DNA of 64,000 nucleotides from NCBI GenBank assembly GCA_021776785.1, contig JAJFFF010000002.1, positions 1-64,000 of the forward strand, given 5' to 3'. The stretch is from Planctomycetota bacterium. Lineage in GTDB: Bacteria > Planctomycetota > PLA2. Below, one piece after another: positions 1 through 8,603 of this stretch. The notes under the pieces were generated by a model that saw only the letters and a list, made by a program, of their open reading frames with translations, was not told the DNA's origin and searched no databases. Within the stretch, counting starts at the first letter, position 1; every line of letters starts with the position of its first letter. The position numbers were made by a program, and so were the translations under genes.

Positions 1-587
1 TGGAAGATCGTACGCCGGTCGTGGTGCAAGACGACGTAGACGTAGAGCATGCGAAACGTCGCCGTCGGGACTGTGAAGAAGTCGCACGCAGCACTTCGGG
101 CCATGTGGTTTGCCAGAAACGTGCGCCAGCTTTGCGACGGCTCGTGGTCCTTGCGCTTGACCATGTACTTCGCGACGGTCGAGACCGCGACGTCGTGGTC
201 GAGTAGCGCGAGCTCGGCCTGAATGCGCGGCGCACCCCACAGCTCGTTCTCGATCGACATGCGCCGGATCAAGTGGATGATTTCAGGTTCGATGGTTGGC
301 CGGCCGAGCTTCGAGCGCGACTTCCAACGCCAGTAGTAGCGAAAGCCCTGGCGATGCCATCGGATGACGGTCTCGGGCTTGACGATGACGAGGTGCTCTT
401 TCCAGTTGGTGAGCAGCCGGCGCATGAGCACCCAGAACGCGCGGTCGCCGTCCTCGAGTTTGGCGCGCTTCACGCTGCGGCGGTACACAGTGAGCTGCTG
501 ACGCAGCATCACGTTTTCGAGTGCGAGTCTCGTCCGGTCTGCAGACAGTGCACGGATCAGGGCGAGGAGATGGAGGACGAGGCGCAT
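1..587 (-). CDS. Integrase-type (rve) transposase, N-terminal part, runs off the left edge
   Basis: Reading the minus strand from ATG 587 gives an open frame to the window edge (about 195 residues, no stop). It begins MRLVLHLLALIRALSADRTR and continues with a helix-turn-helix region (LALENVMLRQQLTVYRRSVKR) and WHRQGFRYYWRWKSRSKLGRP. These are typical of the N-terminal half of DDE/integrase-core transposases; the catalytic half lies outside the window. The C-terminal half of what looks like the same family is at 10745-11103, so two copies are present. The transposase faces left and its upstream end carries the terminal repeat at 686-701. Family assignment is from motif style only; an exact IS family was not established. 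Confidence 0.75.
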   Translation of the reverse strand, partial: MRLVLHLLALIRALSADRTRLALENVMLRQQLTVYRRSVKRAKLEDGDRAFWVLMRRLLTNWKEHLVIVKPETVIRWHRQGFRYYWRWKSRSKLGRPTIEPEIIHLIRRMSIENELWGAPRIQAELALLDHDVAVSTVAKYMVKRKDHEPSQSWRTFLANHMARSAACDFFTVPTATFRMLYVYVVLHHDRRTIF

Positions 588-685
588 CGGACGACCATCC
601 CGCACGAACGGCGTTGACGCAATCGGACGATGCGGGGTAGGCTCAAAAAAACGCGCTGTCGCGCTCGATCCTCCCGCTGTGATGA

Positions 686-701
686 GTTTTCGGTAGGGAC
701 A
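686..701 (-). repeat. Terminal inverted repeat, 5' end of IS copy A
   Basis: On the minus strand the 16 bases are TGTCCCTACCGAAAAC, starting with TG as many retroviral-integrase-like elements do. They lie about 100 bp upstream of the transposase start at 587. The exact same 16-mer, read inward from the opposite end of the element, is at 10525-10540 beyond the 3' end of the second transposase fragment. The pairing of a 5'-side and a 3'-side copy identifies it as the terminal inverted repeat. The outer edge of copy A is therefore at about 701. Confidence 0.7.
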
Positions 702-729
702 GCGATCGTTCCCGGTAAAGGACGAAGCG

Positions 730-3700
730 TTATGTGTCCCGCCACGTCAGGCGAACGTGCACGCTGGTCGCGTCGACTTCGACGGGGTCCGCCTCTCCGC
801 TCGTCGCTTCGAGCGAGATGCGGATGGCTACGTTTGGTACGCCGCCGAATTCGAACGTTCCCGATGCGTCTACCGGTACGCGTGCCAGGCGAACCCGGTT
901 GAAAGATAGGACGGCATGCCACCCGCTCGGGTCGGGACCGCCTTCGAGGCCCGTAATGACGCCGCGCACCGTGCGGGCGTCGTGGAGCTTCAGCACCGGG
1001 TCGGCAGCCGGTTCCGCCGCGCCCACCGCTACCGGTGTCGGCCGGACAACGCGAACACTCGGGTCGGCGGCCACGATCAGATACTGGCCGGGCGGCAAAT
1101 GACGAAACTCGAAACGACCTTCTTCGTCGGAAGATGTCTCGGTTTCCACATGCAGCACCGCCCGCCCGTGGAACGCATCAATCGGGCCGCGCAGCTGAGC
1201 CAGAGTCCTCCGCGTGCTTCCGTTGGCCGGAAGAAGTCGTAGCCGCATCGGCCCCGGTGCGCGGCCGTCCGCTGATTCAACGCGACCCCGGACCGGATCG
1301 TCGGCTCCCAGGACGATCCCGAACTTCAAGAGGCGGCGGTCGAGCACTTGCTTGTAGGGTCGAAACTCGGTCGCAAGCACGACGATCTCGGTGAAACGAG
1401 GATCGATTCCAGGAAACGCGAATCCCCCGGCGGCGTCTGTTTGCACAACACGGCACGTGTCGGTCGTCTTGGTTGAAACCGGATCCCGGAGCGCTACCCA
1501 AGCTCGCAACGGCTTTTGCGCTGCGTCGGTAATGCGACCTGAAACGCCATCTCCTAACTGGACTTTGATGCGATGGAAGGCACCGGGAGTCGCGCGCAGC
1601 GGCTCCGGCAGCGAAGTAAACGCCAGCCCCGAACTGCCGGCGCCGACTTGAATCTTGTAGGGGTGCGAAGGCATACGGAATCGCCACGTGCCGTTCGGCT
1701 GCGTCCGGGTCGAAGCGACACTCCGGCCATCCAGCAATAGCTCCACGGAACCCTGGGGGATCGCGCGCCCCGCTTGGTCGAGCAGCGCGCCCTCAAAGAC
1801 ATCCCGACGGGTAGGGTGCAGTTCGAGGCGGATCTCGGTCGCTCCGGTCTTCACCGGGCGCGGCGCGGCGGCGGCGCGCGAGTTTCCGGCCCGCAAACGA
1901 TGCGCGCCCGGATGCAGCCCGACCAACCGAAACGGTCCCGGCCCAATACGCGCTCCGGCGACATACCACGCTGAACCGAATTGACCGGTGCGTTTCACTT
2001 CGATTTGGCAGGCCTCATCGGCGCGTACGCCCGCAACAGTTCCCGCAACCACGCGCTTGCGCGTCAGCGTCACGCGCATCTCACTCACTTCGCCGATCGG
2101 TGGCAACTCGATCCCGCGCATCACGATAAGGTCGTATCCGACCTTCTTTACCGCGAGTAGTGCTCCGTGCGCGAGTTGCGCCCGCTCGGCGCCACTGATG
2201 TACCGTCGGCACTTGCCCGCAGCCCCAGTACGACAGACTTCCCTTCGGACGTATCGATGCGCGATGGCGTCGAGAATCTCGCTCGGCAGTCTACCCGGTG
2301 CGACTGCGACGCCCGCGCCTTCTATAGCGTGTCCCGCCTCATCCGTGACGAAGACGTTGATGACCGCGTACTTGGGTTTGACGACTTCGACACCGACGGG
2401 CGCGCCCGCCTTGACTTGGAACTCGGAAGCCCAGGGCACGTCATTGACAAACAGCTGTGCTGTTCCCACAGGTACGCGATCGAACACGATCTCGCCGCGC
2501 GGATCCGCGACTGACTCGATCATCGCGCCTCCGACGACCAGTCGAACGGCGATCGTCGTCTGACGGTCGGGTGCGCGCCCCCCGATGAACCGCTCCGCGG
2601 GAACCCCGAGCGGCACCCGAACCGAACCACACTCATGCAACAAGACACGTTGCTCATCGATGTCTCCGGCGCCCGCGGTGAAATCGATCGAGATCGGCTT
2701 GTTGATCGTGTCGCGGCGCGAGACGAAGCGCGCGAGCGGCGCGCCGTCCGCCGCATCGGCCACTGCTTCGAGTGCATAGTCTCCCGGAGGCAGGCCGGTG
2801 AAGCGAAAGCGACCGTTCTCGTCGGCGATCGTTGTTGCGTGCAAGCCCATGACCCGGCCGCGGACGACGAGTCGAATGGCGTCGTTACGCCAGAACAACC
2901 TGACGAGTGCGCCGGGCAACTCCGCACCATCGCGGGCTCGAACCGCAACCCCGGACACCGTTTGCCCCGCGCGCAACGCGACATCATAGTCGATCGGCGT
3001 CTTGCCGAGCGAAAGGGGTTCGAGGACGTCGTGTCTGACTATTGCCAGTTTGGAGCCCTCGGGTGGCTGGACCTGCACTCTGCTGACCGGGAGCGGCGGG
3101 AGATTGTCGAGACGATACGCACCATTTTCATCCGTCTTCGTCGAGGAAGCGTACTGGTGCCAGAGCGTTCGATCCCGGCAGAACGCCGTTACCGCACACC
3201 CTGAAACGGGTTTGCCTCGTTCGTCTCGTACGACGCCGCGCAGGGTGCATCCTCCGAGAAGCACAATCGGGTTCTCCCACGGAACCGTGGGCAGGATACT
3301 GCGCTGACCCTGGTGGTATTCAAGCGTTGCGTACCCGCGCGCACGAACGATCACGCGCCCCTGGCGATAGTCATCCAAGAACGGTACGTCGAGGGTCGCT
3401 CGACCGCTTGTATCGGTCACGGCTTCGCTCACCGCCGGCGCCGTGTACGCGCCCCCGACCTCGGCCCGAACCGCAGCTCCGGCGATCGGACGCAGTTCGC
3501 GATCCACCACGCGGAACCGCCACGTATCCGCCGCTCCCAAATGCATATCCGCGGCTTCGACATCGCCTTCCTTCGGCGCATGCACAAGAATAATCTCCGG
3601 CGCACGCCCTCGTGCCTTCGCGAGAATCGTCAGGCGGGTGCGTCTCGGCACCCGCAGGGCGTAGCTTCCGTTTGCCCCGGTAAGCGACGACACGATCGGC

Positions 3701-4530
3701 GCCGCGGCATCGGTGCGCGGGTCTTCCGGCATGTGATACGCGCGAAAGGCCGAGACGCGTACGCCTGCCTGTGCCACACCGGCGTGATAGACGGTTCCGG
3801 ACACATTCAGATCCGGGCCAGCGACGCGGTTGGGGTCACCGGGATCGCCATCGACCAACGTGGAGACCGACCCGTTGGTTGGTTCGTCGGTATCACGCGC
3901 CAGCGCTCGGTCAGTGACGCGTGACTGGCGCGAGTCCCCGGTCCCGCCGACGGCGAGAAAGACTGTCGCGCCCGTTGCGACGACCAGCGTCAACGCGAAC
4001 GCGGCGCGCCGCCGCCGACGACGCGGCCATGCCGACCACGGCAGGGGAAACAACACCCACGGCCCGCGGCGCGGACGCTCAAGTTTGGCCCGGATCCGTT
4101 CGATCGCAACGCGAACCTGGTAGCGGGCGGAATGTTCGGAAACACCGAGTCGGTCCCCAATTTCCGCGAACGTCAGGCTTTCCTGATAACGCAACCGGAT
4201 CACGGTGGTGTGCGGCTCGTCGAGATCGCGCAGCGTGCGCGCGACGAGACCCTTAAGCTCCCGCCGCTCTGCTTCAGCCGCAGCAGACGGTGTCGACTCA
4301 GAACGCACGGCGGTTTTCTCACGGCGATCGCTTCGCGACCGAGCACGGAGTCGCATCAATGCGAAGTTGCGCGCGACGCGAGCTAACCATGCCCGCTGGT
4401 TCGCTTTCTTGTTCCTGCGATCGCGCCACGCGGCCAGATACGTTTCCTGAACGACATCGTTGACCAAGTCTTCGTCGCCAAGAATGCGCCGCGCGTTGCT
4501 GCGCACGACGTCTTCGTGCTCGTACTCCAT
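730..4530 (-). CDS. ECF-type sigma factor fused via a membrane helix to carboxypeptidase-regulatory-like repeats
   Basis: The product is 1266 residues if started at ATG 4530, which has GGGAGAG just upstream; an upstream in-frame ATG at 4578 is less likely. Residues 1-65 are sigma region 2 (DLVNDVVQETYLAAWRDRR) and 95-150 are region 4 (LRYQESLTFAEIGDRLGVSE). A basic stretch and one hydrophobic helix (about 176-196) follow. The remaining roughly 1070 residues are about ten beta-rich units of the CarboxypepD_reg type, e.g. CTLRGVVRDERGKPVSG and DGVSGRITDAAQKPLRA. The architecture puts a transcription factor in the cytoplasm and a large sensor-like part outside. It is divergent from the operon starting at 4642, which may be a target (inference). 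The stop lies only 28 bp from the end of IS copy A. Confidence 0.85.
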   Translation of the reverse strand: MEYEHEDVVRSNARRILGDEDLVNDVVQETYLAAWRDRRNKKANQRAWLARVARNFALMRLRARSRSDRREKTAVRSESTPSAAAEAERRELKGLVARTLRDLDEPHTTVIRLRYQESLTFAEIGDRLGVSEHSARYQVRVAIERIRAKLERPRRGPWVLFPLPWSAWPRRRRRRAAFALTLVVATGATVFLAVGGTGDSRQSRVTDRALARDTDEPTNGSVSTLVDGDPGDPNRVAGPDLNVSGTVYHAGVAQAGVRVSAFRAYHMPEDPRTDAAAPIVSSLTGANGSYALRVPRRTRLTILAKARGRAPEIILVHAPKEGDVEAADMHLGAADTWRFRVVDRELRPIAGAAVRAEVGGAYTAPAVSEAVTDTSGRATLDVPFLDDYRQGRVIVRARGYATLEYHQGQRSILPTVPWENPIVLLGGCTLRGVVRDERGKPVSGCAVTAFCRDRTLWHQYASSTKTDENGAYRLDNLPPLPVSRVQVQPPEGSKLAIVRHDVLEPLSLGKTPIDYDVALRAGQTVSGVAVRARDGAELPGALVRLFWRNDAIRLVVRGRVMGLHATTIADENGRFRFTGLPPGDYALEAVADAADGAPLARFVSRRDTINKPISIDFTAGAGDIDEQRVLLHECGSVRVPLGVPAERFIGGRAPDRQTTIAVRLVVGGAMIESVADPRGEIVFDRVPVGTAQLFVNDVPWASEFQVKAGAPVGVEVVKPKYAVINVFVTDEAGHAIEGAGVAVAPGRLPSEILDAIAHRYVRREVCRTGAAGKCRRYISGAERAQLAHGALLAVKKVGYDLIVMRGIELPPIGEVSEMRVTLTRKRVVAGTVAGVRADEACQIEVKRTGQFGSAWYVAGARIGPGPFRLVGLHPGAHRLRAGNSRAAAAPRPVKTGATEIRLELHPTRRDVFEGALLDQAGRAIPQGSVELLLDGRSVASTRTQPNGTWRFRMPSHPYKIQVGAGSSGLAFTSLPEPLRATPGAFHRIKVQLGDGVSGRITDAAQKPLRAWVALRDPVSTKTTDTCRVVQTDAAGGFAFPGIDPRFTEIVVLATEFRPYKQVLDRRLLKFGIVLGADDPVRGRVESADGRAPGPMRLRLLPANGSTRRTLAQLRGPIDAFHGRAVLHVETETSSDEEGRFEFRHLPPGQYLIVAADPSVRVVRPTPVAVGAAEPAADPVLKLHDARTVRGVITGLEGGPDPSGWHAVLSFNRVRLARVPVDASGTFEFGGVPNVAIRISLEATSGEADPVEVDATSVHVRLTWRDT

Positions 4531-4583
4531 CCCACTCTCCCAAGCCCGTTCGCAGATTGTTGCGGCCCCAGTACACATTGCGA

Positions 4584-4602
4584 AACAATTTCAGGAATTG
4601 TT
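4584..4602. promoter_or_regulatory. Inverted repeat in the divergent intergenic region, candidate operator
   Basis: AACAATT-TCAGG-AATTGTT is a perfect 7-bp inverted repeat with a 5-nt spacer. It lies between the sigma fusion start (4530) and the operon start (4642). Its AT-rich composition contrasts with the GC-rich surroundings. Its place in a divergent promoter region fits an operator or activator site, but no binding protein can be named. Confidence 0.4.
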
Positions 4603-4641
4603 CACGGTTTCTCACGGCCGCGGCATCCGAAGGAGCAAACA

Positions 4642-5817
4642 ATGGTGAACCATGCGTACGCACCAAGCAGAGTGTTGGACAGCGTGCGCGGTCGCCGGAT
4701 TGGAGAACGGTCTATGGATCGACTGCGCAGCGGCTGGGCTCGGTACAACTTCCGATTCGTTCTTGTCCTAGCCGCAGCGGCTGGTCTGTGGGCGTCGGTT
4801 CGAGTCAGTGACGATCCGGTCGTCGAACGGAAGCTACGCGTTGAGCCATATGGACAAGTGAATGTGGGTGCAATCGGCTTCGGCGAAGAGCGGGAGCACC
4901 GATTTCAGATCTGCAACGATTCTGCGAGGGCGCGCCAGCTTGAGCGGGTCTACGTCAGCTGCACGTGCGTGTCTCTATCCGCCCAATCGATTCTCGTACC
5001 CCCGAACGCGAAGGTCGAACTCGTCATGACGCTGCGAGCGCGGCGCGTTGGCATGATCGACGTACGCGCTGTCTTCGCGGAGGTCCTCGCAAACGGACGC
5101 ACATCACGCGAAGATCTCGTCTTTCTTCGACTCAGCGCCTTCGTCCTACTCCCGTCGGCTTGCATCCCACCTCGCCTCGATATCGTCACTCATGTGGATG
5201 TGGGCAGCCAGAAGTCGGAGAGCGCGTTCCAGATCCACGAGTTCGCTGCGAAGGGCGCGGATGACCCGGGCGCGTTCGTCGTGGAATCCGCGCCGTTGGG
5301 TGTCGAGGTGACGGCGTCCGGCGTCACCCAGGCCCCGGTTGGGACCGACGTGAAGCGCGTTACGCGTCGTTTCGAAGTGCGCGTTCTCCACGATCGCGCC
5401 ACGGCAGGCGAGATCGTGCTGTCTCGCAAGACGATGAAAGATCCCATTCGTGTTCCGGTCTCGATTCGCAAGATCGCGCCGACCGTGTCGCCTCATGTGC
5501 TTGTATTGACCACACTCGATGGGGCCTTCGATCTACGAAGGTCCGTACAAGTGAAAACAACAAGCGAAGGCCCGCTCGCGATCCGCGTGAGTGCTCCGCG
5601 TGGACTGACGGTCGATCTACTTGAAACGCGGCAGATAAGCGACGCGTTGTTCGCGGTCGACCTCAGGTTGCGCGGTCGCGCGAGCCACGGAGACGACCAC
5701 ACTTTGCTTTTTTCTGTTGGCAGCCAGAGCGACGCGGAAATTGTACCGCTATCGCTCCAAGTCATACGTATTGCCCCGAACCAAGCTGCCAGAGCGGGGC
5801 CACGGAGAAATCGATGA
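4642..5817 (+). CDS. DUF1573-like membrane-anchored exported protein
   Basis: ATG 4642 has a good site (GAAGGAG about 7 nt upstream) and gives 391 residues; ATG 4714 is an alternative. A hydrophobic segment (FVLVLAAAAGLWASV) near residue 35-50 is a signal anchor. Beyond it an Ig-like region with a CTC motif (ERVYVSCTCVSLSAQ) matches the DUF1573 pattern, in which a Cys pair follows a strand. The rest looks like further beta-sandwich domains. It is the first gene of a coupled five-gene operon and its stop overlaps the next start (ATGA). The last gene of the operon also ends in a CxC module, which suggests a shared periplasmic role. Biochemical function is unknown. Confidence 0.7.
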   Translation: MVNHAYAPSRVLDSVRGRRIGERSMDRLRSGWARYNFRFVLVLAAAAGLWASVRVSDDPVVERKLRVEPYGQVNVGAIGFGEEREHRFQICNDSARARQLERVYVSCTCVSLSAQSILVPPNAKVELVMTLRARRVGMIDVRAVFAEVLANGRTSREDLVFLRLSAFVLLPSACIPPRLDIVTHVDVGSQKSESAFQIHEFAAKGADDPGAFVVESAPLGVEVTASGVTQAPVGTDVKRVTRRFEVRVLHDRATAGEIVLSRKTMKDPIRVPVSIRKIAPTVSPHVLVLTTLDGAFDLRRSVQVKTTSEGPLAIRVSAPRGLTVDLLETRQISDALFAVDLRLRGRASHGDDHTLLFSVGSQSDAEIVPLSLQVIRIAPNQAARAGPRRNR

Positions 5818-6203
5818 GACACCTAGTTTTTGCGATCGGTATTTTTGCGCTCATGTTCAGCGGTGGTCGGACGTTAGCTGACGTTGGTTGCCCGGGGAAC
5901 ATGATCGCTAATCCCGGCGCAATTGAAGACCAGGCATGCGACGTCTTCAACGCTGCCAAGTGCTCGACGGCCTACCCCGAGACATGCTCCATCAATGACG
6001 ATTGCTGTCACCTGGTGCAGATCGGGTCCTACTTTGAATGCAAGGAGGGGCCGGGGACCCAAGGGAAGCAATGCGTCGTTTATCACTACACATGCGCTCA
6101 CAAGTATAGCAAGAACTGCGGCGTGCCCCCGGGCAAAACGACAAGCGAGTGCGTAGGGATCGGCCATTGCACCGGACATGAGGTCGTAGCGGCCTGCAAC
6201 TAA
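5814..6203 (+). CDS. Small exported cysteine-rich protein
   Basis: The 129-residue product has a clear signal peptide (MRHLVFAIGIFALMFSGGRTLA) and a mature part of about 107 residues with 13 cysteines, including an adjacent pair (NDDCCHL). The start overlaps the previous stop as ATGA. The cysteine density implies several disulfides or metal binding outside the cytoplasm. The MauE/DoxX-like protein encoded three genes downstream belongs to a family that, in methylamine dehydrogenase maturation, supports folding of a disulfide-rich exported subunit, so this may be its client (inference). No named family was recognised. Confidence 0.75.
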   Translation: MRHLVFAIGIFALMFSGGRTLADVGCPGNMIANPGAIEDQACDVFNAAKCSTAYPETCSINDDCCHLVQIGSYFECKEGPGTQGKQCVVYHYTCAHKYSKNCGVPPGKTTSECVGIGHCTGHEVVAACN

Positions 6204-6210
6204 GGAAAGA

Positions 6211-6244
6211 TCCGACCGGCCCCCTTGGATCGGGGCCGGTCGGA
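6211..6244 (+). promoter_or_regulatory. Perfect 13-bp hairpin between coupled genes, abutting the next ribosome-binding site
   Basis: TCCGACCGGCCCC (6211-6223) pairs perfectly with 6232-6244 around an 8-nt loop. It starts 7 nt after the upstream stop. Its last bases run into the GGAGG (6243-6247) that serves ATG 6254. There is no T-run, so it is not a normal intrinsic terminator. It more likely sets relative expression, RNA stability or access to the ribosome-binding site. Confidence 0.55.
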
Positions 6245-6253
6245 GGAGTGGGT

Positions 6254-7330
6254 ATGACAATGAACTCGACTCAGAACTGCGGCGTGCTTATCGCCTTCGC
6301 GCTTCTCTCAACATTTACCAGCGTCACCGCCGGCGACCCAAGTGCGTGGAGTCGCAAGGACTGGATCCGCCTCCTCAGTGCGCGCGAACATGCCTTGGGA
6401 ACCTTGAGCGCGGAGGTAACGGTCCATAAGCTCTGGAACGGTGAGTTTCGGGGGAACATGGGGAAGAGCAACGAGGCGTTTGCACGGTTCCTTGCCAACT
6501 CTCCCACGGTTCAGAGGGGCACTTGGACCATCCACAACGGGAAAGAACGACTCGACCTAGTGGACTCAGGTGGAGCGCGCACAACGGAGGCGTTTGACAC
6601 ACTCGTCGGAACTCGCATCGTGCATGCGACCCGGAGTGCGTTCAAGACGGAGAAAACGCCGCTCAGCGACCGCCCCCTACCGGGCTTCGCGCTCGGGGCG
6701 GTTGTGAACGACCCGGTTTCCAAGTTCCTCGAACGGGCAACGACGTTCTCGTGCCGACTTGTCGAAAAGAATCGGTTTGCATTGGAAGCGACGAACGGAC
6801 CCTATCGCGTCGTGGTTTCCGTTGCGCTTTGGCCATCGTTTTTCGTGCAACGCGTGTCGGTGCGTACGCAAGAACCAAATCGCCTCATCGAAGAGTACAT
6901 CATGGACGATCCGTTGGAGCTGTCCACCGGCGTGGCGCTTCCCCAAAAGTGCACGCTGGTTTTGTATCGAGCTATCGGAACGCAGATGCGTTGGTACGAG
7001 CGCGCAACAATCAGCCTTGCCAAGGTCAAGACAGAGTTCGCAATGGAGCCATCGATGTTTCGGCCTGTGGCACCTGATGACTATGTCGTCTTGGACGAAA
7101 GGACGATGGTCTACACCAACTTCGAGAAGATCTCGGAGATCGTCCGAGAATCCAGCAGACGCGTTGTCCTTGAGCCAGCGCCTGACAAACCGGTGCGTGC
7201 GGCCTCACCTGACTCGGATCGAACGCCGCGCGCCCGACGCTCGCGCACGGTAGGAAAGTGGATGATACTGTTTCTTCTTTTCGCGCTCGGGGTCGTACCT
7301 ATCGTGTTGTGGCGAAAGCGGCGCACCTGA
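6254..7330 (+). CDS. Exported type-I membrane protein of unknown function
   Basis: ATG 6254 is preferred because GGAGG lies 7 nt upstream; a GTG at 6248 directly abuts that site. The 358-residue product has a signal peptide (NCGVLIAFALLSTFTSVTAG), a globular domain and a C-terminal helix (KWMILFLLFALGVVPIVLW) followed by RKRRT, a stop-transfer pattern. The domain (LSAREHALGTLSAEVTV near its start) loosely recalls LolA/DUF-type outer-membrane carrier folds that many planctomycete genes encode, but no diagnostic motif was seen. It lies in the DUF1573/Cys-rich/MauE operon and its stop overlaps the next start. Confidence 0.65.
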   Translation: MTMNSTQNCGVLIAFALLSTFTSVTAGDPSAWSRKDWIRLLSAREHALGTLSAEVTVHKLWNGEFRGNMGKSNEAFARFLANSPTVQRGTWTIHNGKERLDLVDSGGARTTEAFDTLVGTRIVHATRSAFKTEKTPLSDRPLPGFALGAVVNDPVSKFLERATTFSCRLVEKNRFALEATNGPYRVVVSVALWPSFFVQRVSVRTQEPNRLIEEYIMDDPLELSTGVALPQKCTLVLYRAIGTQMRWYERATISLAKVKTEFAMEPSMFRPVAPDDYVVLDERTMVYTNFEKISEIVRESSRRVVLEPAPDKPVRAASPDSDRTPRARRSRTVGKWMILFLLFALGVVPIVLWRKRRT

Positions 7331-8598
7331 TGACTACCTGCATTAAGTGCGTTGCCGTTTGGGGAATGTGGTGCGCGACGATGATCGGCGCTGTTTTGCT
7401 CAACGGTGACGCCGCCGAGCGACCGCGTGCGACTCGCGTCCGGCTGGGCAAGGAACCTTCGCGCGTTGACGAGCTCGATACGTTGGGATCCAGTGAGTTT
7501 CGCGAAGCCGCGGTCCGAACACGTACGGGATGGTACGCCGGCGAAGTCGAAGCGGGGCGATTCCTGTCGTACACACGACCGTTGCGCGAAGGGCGCGGCA
7601 TGAGTATGTGGGTTCTGGTCCGATCCTTGGACACCGAGGGGCGTCCGGTCCACGGCATTGCTTGCAGGACGATTGAGTTCCGTGAGCGCACACGCGTCCT
7701 GCGCCATAGCGAGTTTCAGGTTGGGGCTGCGGGAACTCGCCAGAGTTGCCCGAACTTGGTGACATCGCTCTCGGAATTGTCTGATGCGCTCAGCGAGGGC
7801 GGAGATCCAACCGCACCATGGTTCAAGCCGTGCTCATCGCCGCCGTACGAAGAATGGTCCGACTCCTCCCTTTGGTCGGACCTTGTCAAAACACTGGGCA
7901 AGTGCCGGCGCACGCAGGGGGTTGCGCTCTTAGAGGCGTCGCGCGAACCGTTGGGCGAGCTTCTCCGCGGTTTTTCAACGGGGTTGGAGGCGGCAAGCCT
8001 CCTCACTTTGTTGGAGAACCTCTCAGACGTCCAACCCATTTTGCGGGCCCTCTCGCCGGATATTGAGAAACGCCGGCTCGTTGAATCGGGGCACATTTTG
8101 GCTAGGTACGGTGGACGACGCTTTTCCAGAGAGTTGTTGCTCCGTGCTCCGACATCGTTGCTTGCCGGTGTGAAGTCCGGTCTTCACGAGCCGCTATCCG
8201 GGAAAGATATCGAGGTCCTAGCCACCTGCTTCCGCGAACGCCTTTCATGCGATCGGCTCAGGATGCTGCTGGCAATCATCCAGCACGGGTGGACTGAAGA
8301 GGCGAATCGTCACCGGCTCTACGACGCTCTGGCTTCCATCCAGGAGCGGGCCGACGACCCCGACATGTGCTCGCTGCGGTATCGCGCGATGTGGAAAGCA
8401 AGACCGGGCTCTTTCGTGCAACACATTCGCCGGGTGCTTTCGCGGCGCCCGCCACCCCGGCTCGCTCTGGAAGGACTCATGGCGTCGCGTATCGCCGCGC
8501 AGGACGCGCAAGTCGCGCAAGCAGTACGAGACGCGAGTACTGCAACGGGGCCCGCTATGTCCGCAGTGTGGGCCGAGTTGTTTTCGCGGAGCTGGTGA
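7330..8598 (+). CDS. Exported protein of unknown function, helical C-terminal half
   Basis: ATG 7330 overlaps the previous stop (TGATG), so this start is preferred over the longer reading. The 422-residue product begins with a hydrophobic segment (VWGMWCATMIGAVLL), then a mixed N-terminal half and an alpha-helical C-terminal half (about residue 190 on) that may be HEAT-like. I do not recognise the family. Strict coupling on both sides shows it is made together with the other members of the operon. Confidence 0.6.
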   Translation: MTTCIKCVAVWGMWCATMIGAVLLNGDAAERPRATRVRLGKEPSRVDELDTLGSSEFREAAVRTRTGWYAGEVEAGRFLSYTRPLREGRGMSMWVLVRSLDTEGRPVHGIACRTIEFRERTRVLRHSEFQVGAAGTRQSCPNLVTSLSELSDALSEGGDPTAPWFKPCSSPPYEEWSDSSLWSDLVKTLGKCRRTQGVALLEASREPLGELLRGFSTGLEAASLLTLLENLSDVQPILRALSPDIEKRRLVESGHILARYGGRRFSRELLLRAPTSLLAGVKSGLHEPLSGKDIEVLATCFRERLSCDRLRMLLAIIQHGWTEEANRHRLYDALASIQERADDPDMCSLRYRAMWKARPGSFVQHIRRVLSRRPPPRLALEGLMASRIAAQDAQVAQAVRDASTATGPAMSAVWAELFSRSW

Positions 8599-8603
8599 AA
8601 TCG

